Notes: generated from the letters alone by a model not told the origin. DNA of 64,000 bases from Defluviicoccus sp. bin129 (GCA_002239065.1 MPNO01000013.1:22214-86213); one strand, 5' to 3'. Shown: positions 27,102 to 37,969, numbered from the stretch's first letter. A program made the numbers and translations.

Positions 27102-28305
27102 AGCCCCGGCGGCCGACGGCGTAGCCCTGCTCCGTCAGCCCGTCGACCAGCCTGTCGGCTTGCCCCGGGCTGCGCACCTCGACCAGCAGGTCGACCAGCG
27201 TCTTGCGCGCCGGCACGTCGTGGAACCAGCGCTGGTGCTCGACCTCGACGATGTCGCCGCCCAGCCGGCCTACCGCGCTTGTGAGCCCCGCCAGGCTGCC
27301 CGGCAGGTCCTGGATCTCCACCCTGAGGCGCACCAGCCGGCCGAGCCGGACCAGCCCGCGCATCAGCACCCCGGCGAGCAGCCGCGGGTCGATATTGCCG
27401 CCCGAGACGACCGCGCCGACGCGGCGTCCCGCGAACCGGTCGGGATGGGCGAGGATCGCCGCCAGCGCGGCCGCCCCCGCGCCCTCGGCCACCAGCTTCT
27501 CGGCCTCGGCGAGCAGCATGATGGCGCTCTCGATCTCGCCCTCCTCGACCAGCAGGATGTCGGTTCCCGAGCCGGCGACGATGGCGCGCGCGATCCGTCC
27601 CGGCCGCTTGACGGCGATCCCCTCGGCCAGGGTGTCGGTGCGGATTTCCGGGTCGGTCCCGCCGACCGCCGCCAGCATCGCCGGGCAGCGGGCGGCCTGT
27701 ACCCCGACGATCTCGATATCCGGGTTGATCGCCCTGGCGGCCACGATGCAGCCAGCGATCAGCCCGCCGCCCCCGACCGGCACCGCCAGCACGTCGAGAT
27801 CGGGCACGGCTTGCAGCATCTCCAGGGCGACCGTGCCCTGGCCCGCGATCACCCGCGGATCCTCATACGGGTGGACCAGGACCAGCCCGCGCGCCTCGAC
27901 CTCGCGGGCGGCGACGGCGGCCGACCCGGCGAGGTCGTCTCCCTCCAGAATCACCGTGGCGCCCAGCGCCTCGGTATTGGCGACCTTCTGGAACGGCGTG
28001 TTCCGCGGCATCACGATCGTCGCCGCGATGCCGAGCCGGCGCGCATGGTGGGCGACCGCCTGGGCATGGTTGCCGGCGGACATCGCGATCACCCCCGCCG
28101 CCCGCCGCGCCTCGTCGAGACCGAGCAGGCAGTTGAGCGCGCCCCGCTCCTTGAACGAGGCGGTGTAGTGCAGGTTCTCCAGCTTGAGGGCGATATGCGC
28201 GCCCAGCAGGTCGGACAGCTTCGGGGAGTGGACCGTCGGCGTCTCGATCACGCTGCCGGCGATCGCCCGGGCGGCCGCCTTCACATCGTCCGGCGATACC
28301 GTCAC
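27082..28305 (-). CDS. Threonine dehydratase (PLP-dependent, ACT domain)
   Basis: A 407-residue serine/threonine deaminase. The PLP lysine is in TASFKERGALN near residue 54, and the glycine loop PVGGGGLIAG is near residue 175. The AEGAGAAALAA block and a single C-terminal ACT domain (about 325-400) identify the short biosynthetic/catabolic type. It converts threonine to 2-oxobutyrate and ammonia. The GTG at 28305 overlaps the stop of the upstream acylase gene (GTGA). Longer frames upstream lie within that gene. Confidence 0.92.
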   Translation of the reverse strand: MTVSPDDVKAAARAIAGSVIETPTVHSPKLSDLLGAHIALKLENLHYTASFKERGALNCLLGLDEARRAAGVIAMSAGNHAQAVAHHARRLGIAATIVMPRNTPFQKVANTEALGATVILEGDDLAGSAAVAAREVEARGLVLVHPYEDPRVIAGQGTVALEMLQAVPDLDVLAVPVGGGGLIAGCIVAARAINPDIEIVGVQAARCPAMLAAVGGTDPEIRTDTLAEGIAVKRPGRIARAIVAGSGTDILLVEEGEIESAIMLLAEAEKLVAEGAGAAALAAILAHPDRFAGRRVGAVVSGGNIDPRLLAGVLMRGLVRLGRLVRLRVEIQDLPGSLAGLTSAVGRLGGDIVEVEHQRWFHDVPARKTLVDLLVEVRSPGQADRLVDGLTEQGYAVGRRGSTSEMR

Positions 28306-30692
28306 CGGCGCGGCGCCAGGGTGAGCCGGCCGACCGCCTCGTCGGAATCGGCGGCGAGCGGGCCGAGGGTGAGGAAGACGCCGTCCCGCCAGAGCGCCGT
28401 CAGGTCGCGGTAATGCGGCGAGGTGATATGCCCGGACTGCCCGGTCGCCTGGATGAACAGCGAGCGGTCGAGATCGGAGAGGTCGTAGACCGCGCGGTAG
28501 CCCGCGCCGTGGACGCTGGCATAGGGCGCCTCGCCGCGCGAGATACGATGCTGCCCGCGGTTGACGGTGAACGCGCCGCCATCGGCCGGGACGCGGATGT
28601 CGGCGAACCGGTTCACCACCGGCACAAAACCGAAGACGGGGTGGCGGAAATGCGCGTAGTGAGCATCGCCCCAGCGCCACTCGGCCGGGTCGTCGCCAAA
28701 GCGCCCGCGGAGCTCGAACAGCGCCTCGTCGAGCGCCCCGCCGACGATTTCGCGGCAGGTCTCGCGGGCCGGGGTAGCCGTGTCGTCGCACCAGGCGTCG
28801 CCGCGTTGCAGCGTCCGTCGCACGAAGACCGGTCTGAGCCGCCACAGATCCGGAAACACCTCGCCGGTTTCGTCTTCGTAGAGGCGGCGGTTGAGCGCGC
28901 GCAGCCAGGCGACGAAGATCAGCGGTTCCGCGCGGCGCCGGTCCATCGTTCCGTCCCACCCGCGCAGCCGCGCGAGCGCGCCCGACCTCGGGTCGGTCTC
29001 GCGCGCCGCGCGCAGCATTTCCGGCAACAGCTCGCGCGCGGCGAGCGAGACCGAGTCGTTCTGCATCGCGCCCGCCCCGGCCGGGGTCCGCGATCCGCCG
29101 GAATCGAGCAGCGCGTGGATGCGCGACGCCCGATAATGCGGGGTGTCCCCGTGGCCGAGGCGATAGGGGTAGTCCGGACCGACGACCGGGTGGTTGGCGT
29201 TGACGATGCGCCCCCCCGCCGGGTTGAACAGGCGGGGCAGCGCGACGAAGGGGATGAAACCGGTCCAGCCGTGCTCCCCGGTCCAGCCCGGCACCGGGTA
29301 GAGCCCGACCCCCGCCCGCCTGACCGGCACCCGCCCCGCGGCGACGATACCGATATTGCCGGCGGTATCGGCATAGACCACGTTCTGGTGCGGCGCGTGG
29401 AAGTCGGCGAGCGCCACGTTGAAGTCTTCCCAGCTATGCGCCCGGTTGAGCCGCCAGACGGCCTCCCCGGTCATGTCGTCTTCGCGGAGCGCCGCCGCGG
29501 CGAGGGCGACCACATGGCCCGGCCCGGCGATGCCGCCGGCCTCTTCGTCGACATCCGAAATCACCGGCCCGTGCCGCGTCGAGCGAACCACGAGCATCGC
29601 GTCGCTGCCGCCCCGGACCCCGATCCGTTCGAGCCGCACGCCGAAGGGGAGCGACCCGTCGGGGGTCAGGTAGCGGTTCGGATCGTCGGGATCGACGCGC
29701 TCCAGGAACAGGTCCTGGGTGTCGCTGTCCGTGGTCGTCAGGCCCCAGGCGATCGACCCGTTATGGCCGAGTATCGTCATCGGAACGCCCGGCACGGTCG
29801 CCCCGGCGACGGTCAGGCCGGGGGCCTCGATCCGCGCCAGATACCACAGCCCCGGCGCGCGAAATCCGAGATGGGGGTCGTTGGCGAGGATCGGACGGCC
29901 GGATTCGGTATGCGATCCCGAGACCGCCCAGACGTTCGAGGCGGTGACCGGCGCGATCGCCGCGGGCCAGTCCGCGAGCAGCGAGGAGAACCGGCGCGCG
30001 CGGCCGAGCGCGGATATCGTGGGCGGGGCTCCGCGCGCGATGCCGGGCCACAGCTCGTCGATGCGTTCGGGCGGCAGCAAATCGGAGAGCCGCGCGCGCA
30101 GCGTCTCGGCATGCGAATTGCTCGAGAGCCGCATCCCCATCAGCCGCCCCCAGACCAGCGAATCCGCCGGGCGCCATCTCTCCGGCGTCGTCAGCGTCAG
30201 CGCGAGCTCGACGGAGACCAGCCCGAAATGGGAGTCGAGATAGGCGTTGACCCCGTCCGCATAGGCTTCGAGGCTGTCGACGACCGCCGGGGAGAGCCGT
30301 TTCAGCGAGGACTCGGCGAGCCGGTAGAGACCGAGCACGCGCATCCAGCGATCGATCGACAGGGTCGGCGGCCCGACGACCTCGGACAGGCGTCCGGCGC
30401 CCAGCCGGCGCATGAACTCCATCTGGAAGAAACGGTCCTGGGCATGCACGTAGCCCAGGGCGAAATAGGCGTCCTGCTCGTTCCGGGCGGCGATGCGCGG
30501 GATGCCGTAGCGGTCGCGCAGGATCGAGACAGGCGCCTTCAGACCGGCAAGCTCGATCGTCCCCTCGGTTTGCGGCCGCGCCGATTCGAGCAGCAGATAG
30601 GCACCGCCGGCGACCGCCACCGCGAGAACCGCGAGAGCCGCCGCGATCCGCCGCAGCCAGGAACCCAAACTGCGCCGTCGTCTAAACCGCAT
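28302..30692 (-). CDS. Penicillin acylase family protein (Ntn hydrolase)
   Basis: A 796-residue membrane-anchored or exported acylase. One N-terminal hydrophobic segment (16-35) follows a very basic start. The A domain contains DRYGIPRIAARNEQDAYFALGYVHAQDR. The nucleophile of the autoprocessed beta subunit is Ser252 in TASNVWAVSG, followed by RPILANDPHLG and GHNGSIAWGLT. Relatives hydrolyse penicillins, acyl-homoserine lactones or other amides; the substrate is not readable here. It overlaps the threonine dehydratase gene downstream by four bases. The spacer toward hemB contains no obvious terminator. Confidence 0.93.
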   Translation of the reverse strand: MRFRRRRSLGSWLRRIAAALAVLAVAVAGGAYLLLESARPQTEGTIELAGLKAPVSILRDRYGIPRIAARNEQDAYFALGYVHAQDRFFQMEFMRRLGAGRLSEVVGPPTLSIDRWMRVLGLYRLAESSLKRLSPAVVDSLEAYADGVNAYLDSHFGLVSVELALTLTTPERWRPADSLVWGRLMGMRLSSNSHAETLRARLSDLLPPERIDELWPGIARGAPPTISALGRARRFSSLLADWPAAIAPVTASNVWAVSGSHTESGRPILANDPHLGFRAPGLWYLARIEAPGLTVAGATVPGVPMTILGHNGSIAWGLTTTDSDTQDLFLERVDPDDPNRYLTPDGSLPFGVRLERIGVRGGSDAMLVVRSTRHGPVISDVDEEAGGIAGPGHVVALAAAALREDDMTGEAVWRLNRAHSWEDFNVALADFHAPHQNVVYADTAGNIGIVAAGRVPVRRAGVGLYPVPGWTGEHGWTGFIPFVALPRLFNPAGGRIVNANHPVVGPDYPYRLGHGDTPHYRASRIHALLDSGGSRTPAGAGAMQNDSVSLAARELLPEMLRAARETDPRSGALARLRGWDGTMDRRRAEPLIFVAWLRALNRRLYEDETGEVFPDLWRLRPVFVRRTLQRGDAWCDDTATPARETCREIVGGALDEALFELRGRFGDDPAEWRWGDAHYAHFRHPVFGFVPVVNRFADIRVPADGGAFTVNRGQHRISRGEAPYASVHGAGYRAVYDLSDLDRSLFIQATGQSGHITSPHYRDLTALWRDGVFLTLGPLAADSDEAVGRLTLAPRR

Positions 30693-30786
30693 TGCCCGTC
30701 TTGCGTGTATTTGTCACGACAATGAAATCTTATAAGAGGAATGCCCCGGCATCGGAAGCGCGTCCATCGGCGCCGGCGCGCCCGCC

Positions 30787-31815
<1,029 letters not shown>

Positions 31816-31864
31816 CTACGCCTCGATGCCAGCGGGGATCAACAATGCAGGGCGAGGAACGGGA

Positions 31865-32743
31865 TCAGTTGAGCGTGAGATCCCGGAGGTCGTTGCGCTC
31901 GGCCAGGATGGTCTTCAGCTTGGCGAGCGCCTTGCCCTCGATCTGGCGGATGCGTTCCTTGGTCACGCCGAAGCTCTCGCCGATCTCGGCAAGCGTGCTC
32001 TTGCCCTCCTTGAGAAACCGGCGGGTGATGACCTGGCGTTCGCGCGGCGTGAGGTCCGCCATCGCCTCGCGCAGCCAGGCCGCGCGGGCCGCGAAGTCGT
32101 GGCGCTCGCGGACGATATCCTCGGGCGAGGGGCTGTCGTCGGCGAGCAGATCCTGCATCTCGTCGCCGTCGTCGCCGGAAATGCTCGCATTGAGCGACCG
32201 GTCGGGATGGGAGAGATGCGCCTCCATCCGCGCCACCGCGGCGGCGGACACGTTGAGCTCGCGCGCGATCCGCCCGCGCTCCTCGTCCGACATGGTCGGG
32301 CGCGCGTTGTCGGTGAGCTTGGCGCGAAGCCGCCTCAGGTTGAAGAACAGGCTTTTCTGCGCCGGGGTCGTGCCGATCCGCACGATCGAGGCGTTGCGAA
32401 CCACGTATTCCTGGATGGCCGCGAGGATCCACCACGTCGCATAGGTCGAGAAGCGCACCTGGCGCTCGACGTCGAAGCGGTTGGCCGCCTCCAGCAACCC
32501 GACATTGCCTTCCTGGATGAGGTCGCCGACCGGCAGCCCGTAGCCGCGGAACTTGGACGCGATCCGGACCACCAGGCGGATATGGGCGGTGATCAGCTCG
32601 CCCAGCGCGCTCTCGTCGCCCTTCTCGCGCCAGCGCCGCGCCAGATCCGCCTCGTGCCCGCGCTCCAGAATCGGCGCGTCCATGACGGTCGAGATATAGC
32701 GGCGGTCGCCGCGGTCCGGGTAAGATGTCGATCCTTGGGCCAT
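31865..32743 (-). CDS. rpoH: RNA polymerase sigma-32 (heat-shock) factor
   Basis: A 292-residue sigma factor. Region 2 contains DLIQEGNVGLLEAANRFD and YATWWILAAIQEYVVRN. The RpoH box is QKSLFFNLRRLRAK, which distinguishes it from other group sigma factors. Region 4 has ESFGVTKERIRQIEGKAL. The start is the ATG at 32741-32743; another ATG 33 bases upstream is possible. An alphaproteobacterium may have more than one RpoH, and this one could be the RpoHII type used in oxidative stress, which I cannot decide from sequence alone. Confidence 0.93.
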   Translation of the reverse strand: MAQGSTSYPDRGDRRYISTVMDAPILERGHEADLARRWREKGDESALGELITAHIRLVVRIASKFRGYGLPVGDLIQEGNVGLLEAANRFDVERQVRFSTYATWWILAAIQEYVVRNASIVRIGTTPAQKSLFFNLRRLRAKLTDNARPTMSDEERGRIARELNVSAAAVARMEAHLSHPDRSLNASISGDDGDEMQDLLADDSPSPEDIVRERHDFAARAAWLREAMADLTPRERQVITRRFLKEGKSTLAEIGESFGVTKERIRQIEGKALAKLKTILAERNDLRDLTLN

Positions 32744-32880
32744 CACGCGTTTCCCGACAATCCGCCCGTCCGCCACCGGGCAGGCGGGACATATCCTATC
32801 GAGTCGACACTATAGCGGATCGATTCAGGTGGTTCAACAACATTAGCGAGTCGAAACAAAATGTGACTGTTCGCGCCGGA

Positions 32881-32895
32881 CAAGAAATTTTCTTG
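32881..32895. promoter_or_regulatory. Palindromic operator candidate for the MarR regulator
   Basis: CAAGAAATTTTCTTG is a perfect 7+1+7 palindrome, 45 bases upstream of the marR-type start codon in the AT-rich gap between divergent rpoH and the regulator. MarR proteins typically bind symmetrical sites of 15-20 bp near their own promoters, so autoregulation is likely. No -35/-10 pair is clear enough to place it. Confidence 0.5.
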
Positions 32896-32940
32896 CCGGC
32901 GGGGTGGCCGAACCGACGCAAGGGTTCTAAGTAACCCCGA

Positions 32941-33513
32941 ATGTCGGACTGCGTCCGCATCGCCGAGCTGGTCGATCGACTGGGCCGGATGGCCCATGGG
33001 CTGCAATACGCCTCCGGCCTCAACCCGGCCCAGTGGGAAGCGCTCCGGTTCATCGCCCGCGCCAACCGCTATTCGCGCTCGCCGGGCGCCATCGCGCGCT
33101 ATCTCGGCACCACGCGGGGGACGGTCTCGCAGACCCTGATCGCGCTCGAGGCCAAGGGGTATGTCCGCCGGCTGCGATGCGACGCCGACCGCCGGGCGCT
33201 GACTGTCGATCTCACCGATACCGGGCGGGCCCTGATCGAGGAAGATCCGCTGTGCCTTGTATTGCGGGCGGCGGACGCGCTCGATTGCGACGCGCAGCTG
33301 CGGCTTGCCGACGGTCTCGACGGGCTGGTGCGCGCGGTTCAGTCGGCCAAGGGCATGCCGGAATTCGGCCCCTGCCTGAACTGCGTCCATTTCCTCCCGG
33401 ACGGGCGGGACGACGAGGCGGAGTCGTGCCGCTGCGCGCTCGCCGACGAGCCGATCCCGGCCGGCGAGACCGCCAAGATCTGCGTCCAGTTCGAAGCCGC
33501 CGCGCCGGCCTGA
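32941..33513 (+). CDS. MarR family regulator with a C-terminal cysteine cluster
   Basis: A 190-residue winged-helix regulator. The HTH and wing are at about residues 45-100 (SPGAIARYLGTTRGTVSQTL, then RRLRCDADRRALTVDLTDTG). Beyond the usual MarR length there is a 45-residue tail with a C-x2-C (PCLNCVHF), a C-x-C (SCRCAL) and a final cysteine (KICVQFE). Five cysteines in this order suggest a metal or Fe-S centre, which is inference. It converges on the TRAP operon on the other strand. The palindrome at 32881 may be its operator. Confidence 0.88.
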   Translation: MSDCVRIAELVDRLGRMAHGLQYASGLNPAQWEALRFIARANRYSRSPGAIARYLGTTRGTVSQTLIALEAKGYVRRLRCDADRRALTVDLTDTGRALIEEDPLCLVLRAADALDCDAQLRLADGLDGLVRAVQSAKGMPEFGPCLNCVHFLPDGRDDEAESCRCALADEPIPAGETAKICVQFEAAAPA

Positions 33514-33522
33514 GGCCGCTTC

Positions 33523-35478
33523 TCACACCAGGGCGGTCGCGAGCTCCGGAAACGCGACGACCAGAAGCAGCACCACCAGCATGGTCAGCGCGAACGGCGC
33601 GGCCCCCCAGAACACGTCGTCGATCCGTATTCGCTCGTCCGCAAGGTTGTTGTGGATCACGAAGCAGGCGAGGCCCAGAGGCGGGGTCAGCAGCCCGATC
33701 TCGACCGCGATGATGGTCACGATCCCGAACCAGATCAGGTCGACCCCGAACGGCGCCAGGGCCGGTATCGCGAGCGGCACCGTTATCAGCATGATCGAGC
33801 CCGCGTCGAGGATCGTCCCCATCAGGACGATCGCCACGATATAGATCGCCAGCAGCCCCGCGAGCCCGAGGCCGGAGGCTGCCACATACTGCTCCATGAT
33901 GTTCGGGATGCCGGTGAGCGTGATCATCCGCGAATAGATGTGGGCGGAGACCAGCAGGAAGCAGATCGACGCGGTGACGTGGCCGGTTTCGGTCAGCGCC
34001 TGCCAGAGATTGGCGCGGGTGAGTTCGCGCTTGAAGTAGGTCAGCACCAGCGCGCCCAGCGCGCCGACGCCGCCGGCCTCGGTGGCGGTGAACAACCCGC
34101 CGTAAATGCCCCCGAGCACGAGCAGGATCAGCAGCACGATGGGCGCGCTCCTGATTGCCGCCTGGAGGCCCGTCATCTGCGCCGGGCGGACGGTGTTCAG
34201 CGCTTCCTCCGTCCCCACCTTGTCCGGGAAACGCCGCGCCATGATCCAGATCAGCACGCAATAGGCTATGGAGAGCACGATGCCCGGAATGATGCCCGCA
34301 ATGAACAGGTCGCCGATCGAGGACTCGGACAGGATGCCGAAGATGATCAGCAGCAGGCTCGGGGGGATCAGCATGCCGAGCACCGAGGACCCGGCGACGA
34401 CGCCGACCGAGAATCGCGGGCGGTAGCCGAGGCGAAGCATCTCGGGCACCGCGACCCGGGTGAAGACCGAGGCCGACGCGATCGTCGTCCCGGTGACGGC
34501 GGCAAACACCGCGTTGGCGCCGACGGTCGCGGTCCCCAGCCCACCCTTCACCCGGCGGAACAGGTGGTTGGCGACATCGTAGGTATCGCGCCCGATGCCG
34601 GAGACGCTGACCAGCAGGCCCATCAGCACGAAGAGCGGGATCACCCCGAACTCGTAGGCCTGCATGCTCTCGCCCAGCGAGAGCGCCAGCAGCTTGCCCG
34701 CGATACCGATATCGCCGCGCACGCCCCAGACGCAGACGAAGGAGATCAGCGACAGGGCGACGCCGACATGCACCCCGACATAGACGAAGACGAGCACGAA
34801 CAGGATCGAGACGACGCCGATGGCGGGCTTGCTCAGCACGCCCCCCGCGGCGACCGCGTAGATCGCCGCCGTCACCACGGCAACCAGCGCGCCCAGCGTC
34901 GCCATGCGTCGGCCGTCCAGGGTCCGGTCCCGGGCCATCCCGGCGAGGGTCCGTCCGCCGCGCAGCATCGCGCGCAGGAACTCCACCCCGCACAGCGTCG
35001 CGCCCACCAGGATCAGCAGCTTGAACGGCCAGGACGGCAGCGCGAAGTCGCCCTCCAGGCCCTCATAGGTGCCGCGTTCCCAGACCTTCACGAAGGTGGG
35101 CAGGGTGTACAGAACGACCGCCCCCATGACGAGAACGCCGAGCCCGTCATAGAACGCGCGCAGGCTCAGCCCGACCGACGGCTGGCGGTCGAGCAAGCGC
35201 GACAGCAGCGCATCCGACCGTGTCAGCCGGTCCGCCCGGATCGCCGCGGGCAGCTGCAGGAAGACGATCACCACGATCGACAGCGCCACCAGGAGCGGCA
35301 CGCCGTCGATCGGCGCATTGAACGCCGCCCTGCCGAACACGTCGGCGCAGAGCAGCATCATGATGCAGAAGATCCAGACGCTGCCGCCGGCGTTGAGGAA
35401 CGATATCAGGCCGTCCAGACCGCGCGCCCAGGGGGCGACCGGCCGGCCGCCCGGGACCGGGTCGCCGCTACGGGCCAT
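33523..35478 (-). CDS. TRAP transporter fused permease (DctQ-DctM)
   Basis: A 651-residue membrane protein. Residues 1-190 or so correspond to the small DctQ subunit (four hydrophobic segments). Residues 200-651 form the DctM subunit, with the VIPLFVLMGLLVS block and LGMLIPPSLLLIIFG. The end motif TPPLGLACFVIHNN completes the family pattern. It moves an unknown anionic substrate using the Na+ gradient. Its start is 36 bases downstream of a binding-protein gene. Its stop is nine bases from the convergent MarR gene. Confidence 0.93.
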   Translation of the reverse strand: MARSGDPVPGGRPVAPWARGLDGLISFLNAGGSVWIFCIMMLLCADVFGRAAFNAPIDGVPLLVALSIVVIVFLQLPAAIRADRLTRSDALLSRLLDRQPSVGLSLRAFYDGLGVLVMGAVVLYTLPTFVKVWERGTYEGLEGDFALPSWPFKLLILVGATLCGVEFLRAMLRGGRTLAGMARDRTLDGRRMATLGALVAVVTAAIYAVAAGGVLSKPAIGVVSILFVLVFVYVGVHVGVALSLISFVCVWGVRGDIGIAGKLLALSLGESMQAYEFGVIPLFVLMGLLVSVSGIGRDTYDVANHLFRRVKGGLGTATVGANAVFAAVTGTTIASASVFTRVAVPEMLRLGYRPRFSVGVVAGSSVLGMLIPPSLLLIIFGILSESSIGDLFIAGIIPGIVLSIAYCVLIWIMARRFPDKVGTEEALNTVRPAQMTGLQAAIRSAPIVLLILLVLGGIYGGLFTATEAGGVGALGALVLTYFKRELTRANLWQALTETGHVTASICFLLVSAHIYSRMITLTGIPNIMEQYVAASGLGLAGLLAIYIVAIVLMGTILDAGSIMLITVPLAIPALAPFGVDLIWFGIVTIIAVEIGLLTPPLGLACFVIHNNLADERIRIDDVFWGAAPFALTMLVVLLLVVAFPELATALV

Positions 35479-35514
35479 CGGGCGCGTCTGTGCCCCGGGA
35501 TTCGGGCGGGCGGG

Positions 35515-36582
35515 CTAGCTGCGGTCCCAATGGCGCGCGACCTCGATCTTCCGGGCGCGCAACTCATCCATATAGGCTTTCATCAGCCTGGTGCCCGGAT
35601 GGCCGCGCTTGTCCAGCCTGCGGGCCCACTCCTGGGCGATATTGGGCATGGTAGAGGCCCATCTCCTGCGCTCCGCAGCGGACAGTTCGGAAAACTGGAC
35701 GCCCTTCTTCTTCATGATGGCGAGGAACTTCGTCCGCTTCTTGGCGTCGAGCGCGTTCTGGTAGCCGACCCATTTGGCGGATTCCTCGCGGATGATCTGC
35801 CTGGCGTGCGCCGGGATCTTCTTCCAGATATCCGTGTTGAACGTGATGCCCGAGGTAATCGTGGGGCCGAAATCGACCCGGGTGAAATAGGGCGCGGCGG
35901 AGTAGGTCTTGTAGACGAAGCTCAAGATGACCCCGATCGGGTAACCCTCGTACACCCCGTTCTTGATGTTGGTGTAGGACTGGTTCATCGAGGAATCGAC
36001 CGTGACCGCGCCGGTGCCGCGGAGCCACTGCGCGAAGGTCCCGCTGGAGCCCAGCTTGCGGTTCCTGAGATCCTCGACCCTGGTTACCGGGAACTTGGTG
36101 AACAGGTGCATCGAGTCGTTCACGCCGCTGGTGATGAACAGCTGGTTGTGCTTGTCGTAGGCCTGGTTGAGTTCCGCAACCGTCTTGCGCAGCTTGGCGT
36201 CTATGGCGGCGAGTTGATCGCGCGTGACGCTGGCGAAGGGCATGTGGACGGCATAGGCCTCGAGCGGCAGGTTGGAGGGCTCGAAGTTCTTGAGGATCAG
36301 CCCCGCGCCCGCGATGCCTTCCTCGACCGTCTCGAAGACCTCGTTGAACTTGGCGAGCGTGAAGGCGTAGGCGTGGGTCCACTCGATCTTGAACCCCTTG
36401 CCGCTTTCGGCGAGGCGCCTGTCGATGGCCGGCACGACCCTGTCCTTGAAGGTGCCGACGAAGGTGACGGCCGGCGGCGGCGCTGCGGCCACGGTGATCT
36501 CCAGGGTCTGCGCGGACGCCGGCGCGAGCGCCGCCGGTACGAGGCCGAAAGCGGCCAGAATGACGAGCGAACGATACAACAC
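35515..36582 (-). CDS. TRAP substrate-binding protein (DctP family), copy 1
   Basis: A 355-residue periplasmic receptor with a Sec-type signal peptide ending near ASAQ (residue 24 or 25). The receptor core includes GVYEGYPIGVILSFVYKTY and FTRVDFGPTITSGITFN. The GTG at 36580-36582 is chosen because GGGGAGG lies 8 bases upstream. It is clearly homologous along its whole length to the next gene upstream, so the two arose by tandem duplication. Together with the fused permease it forms a TRAP system; the ligand is unknown. Confidence 0.9.
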   Translation of the reverse strand: MLYRSLVILAAFGLVPAALAPASAQTLEITVAAAPPPAVTFVGTFKDRVVPAIDRRLAESGKGFKIEWTHAYAFTLAKFNEVFETVEEGIAGAGLILKNFEPSNLPLEAYAVHMPFASVTRDQLAAIDAKLRKTVAELNQAYDKHNQLFITSGVNDSMHLFTKFPVTRVEDLRNRKLGSSGTFAQWLRGTGAVTVDSSMNQSYTNIKNGVYEGYPIGVILSFVYKTYSAAPYFTRVDFGPTITSGITFNTDIWKKIPAHARQIIREESAKWVGYQNALDAKKRTKFLAIMKKKGVQFSELSAAERRRWASTMPNIAQEWARRLDKRGHPGTRLMKAYMDELRARKIEVARHWDRS

Positions 36583-36762
36583 GGACGAAACCTCCCCTTC
36601 TCCCAGAGCCTGCTGTCGGCCGGTCCCGCGAAACACTAGACGCTTCCCCGAAGGGAGTCGAACGAACGGCCGCGGCGAATTTTCCGCAAGGATCGTCCAG
36701 CACCCGGGCGTTCCAGGCCGGCGGTGGAGGCAGGCGTCGAAGGCGGGGTTATCCGGCGGCGG

Positions 36763-37824
36763 CTAGTCCTCGTCCCAGTGGCGCGCGATCCGGACGCCGC
36801 GGTCCCGCAGCTCGTCCATATAGGCGGTCATCAGCGCGGTGCCGGGAAGCCCGCGCTCGTCCAGGCGGTCCGCCCATTCCTGGGCGATATCGGGCATCAG
36901 CGAGGCCCATTTCTCGCGCTCGGACCGGGACAGCGTCAATTCGGCGACGCCCTTGCTCTTCATGGCGCCGAAGAAGCGGGACCGCTTCAGGAGGTCCACC
37001 GCGGTCTGGTACCGGCTCCACTTGCCGGCTTCCTCGCGGATGATCCGCCGGGCATGGGCGGGGATCTTGTTCCAGACGTCGCCGTTGAAGGTGATGGCGG
37101 ATGTCAGCGTGGGTCCGAAATCGACCCGGGTGAAAAAGCGCGCCGCCGCGTAGGTCTTGTGGACGTAGCTCGGGATGATCCCGATCGTATAGCCCTCGTA
37201 CACGCCTTCCTTGATGTCGGCGCGGGACCGGCTCACCGCCGCGTTGACCGGGATCGCGCCGGTGCCGCGCAGCCACAGCGCGAAGCTGCCGCTCGCGCCG
37301 AGCTTGCGGTTCCTGAGGTCGGTGACCCGGGTCACCGGGAACCTGGTGAAGAGCTGCATCGAGTCGCTCGCGCCGCTGGCGATGAACACCTGGTTGTGGC
37401 GCTCATAGGCCTGGTTGAGTTCGGGAACCTGGCTTCGCAGCTTGGCGTCCACCTCCACGATCTGCACCCGGGTAACGTCGGTGAAGGGCATGTGAACGGC
37501 ATAGGCCTCGAGCGGCAGGTTGGCGGGCTCGAGGTCCTTGAGGATCAGCCCCGCGCCGCCGATGCCCTGTGCCACGGCTTCGAAGATCTCGTCGGACCTC
37601 GCCAGCTTCCCCGCATAGGCGTGGGTCCATCTGATCCTGAAACCCTTGCCGCTCTGCTCGAGGCGGCTGTCGATGGCGGGCACGACGTTTCGCTTGAAGG
37701 TGCCGACGAAGGTCGCCGTCTCGGACGGCGTTGCGGCCACCGTAATCCTCAGGGTCTTCGCATGGGCCGCCGCCGCCAGGACGACGCCGATAGCGACCAG
37801 CGGGGCGAGCGAACGGTTGAACAC
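36763..37824 (-). CDS. TRAP substrate-binding protein (DctP family), copy 2
   Basis: A 353-residue paralogue of the preceding binding protein. The signal peptide is residues 1-22 (AAAAHAK). Shared blocks include LPLEAYAVHMPF, the KFPVTRV/RFPVTRV segment before DLRNRKLG, and GVYEGY. Differences cluster in the AVSRSRADIKEGVYEGYTIG region, near where the ligand should contact, suggesting different specificity (inference). It is first in the operon. The IS1182-type remnant begins about 145 bases upstream, close to its probable promoter. Confidence 0.9.
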   Translation of the reverse strand: MFNRSLAPLVAIGVVLAAAAHAKTLRITVAATPSETATFVGTFKRNVVPAIDSRLEQSGKGFRIRWTHAYAGKLARSDEIFEAVAQGIGGAGLILKDLEPANLPLEAYAVHMPFTDVTRVQIVEVDAKLRSQVPELNQAYERHNQVFIASGASDSMQLFTRFPVTRVTDLRNRKLGASGSFALWLRGTGAIPVNAAVSRSRADIKEGVYEGYTIGIIPSYVHKTYAAARFFTRVDFGPTLTSAITFNGDVWNKIPAHARRIIREEAGKWSRYQTAVDLLKRSRFFGAMKSKGVAELTLSRSEREKWASLMPDIAQEWADRLDERGLPGTALMTAYMDELRDRGVRIARHWDED

Positions 37825-37969
37825 GGAGCGTCCTTCCTCATCTGCGGACGGTTCCCTGCCACACTAGACCACGGAAACGCACCTGTCGATTGTATTTACG
37901 CCCAACACACAATCCTGAGTTGCTGCGCGCGAGTCTCACCCGTCATGCCGATCGAACGGACGGAACGCT

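Noticed and set aside
33652..36639. A 995-codon open frame antisense to the second TRAP operon
   Set aside because: It spans two well-defined genes and their spacer, has no domain and no ribosome binding site, and is explained by stop-codon scarcity in GC-rich DNA.
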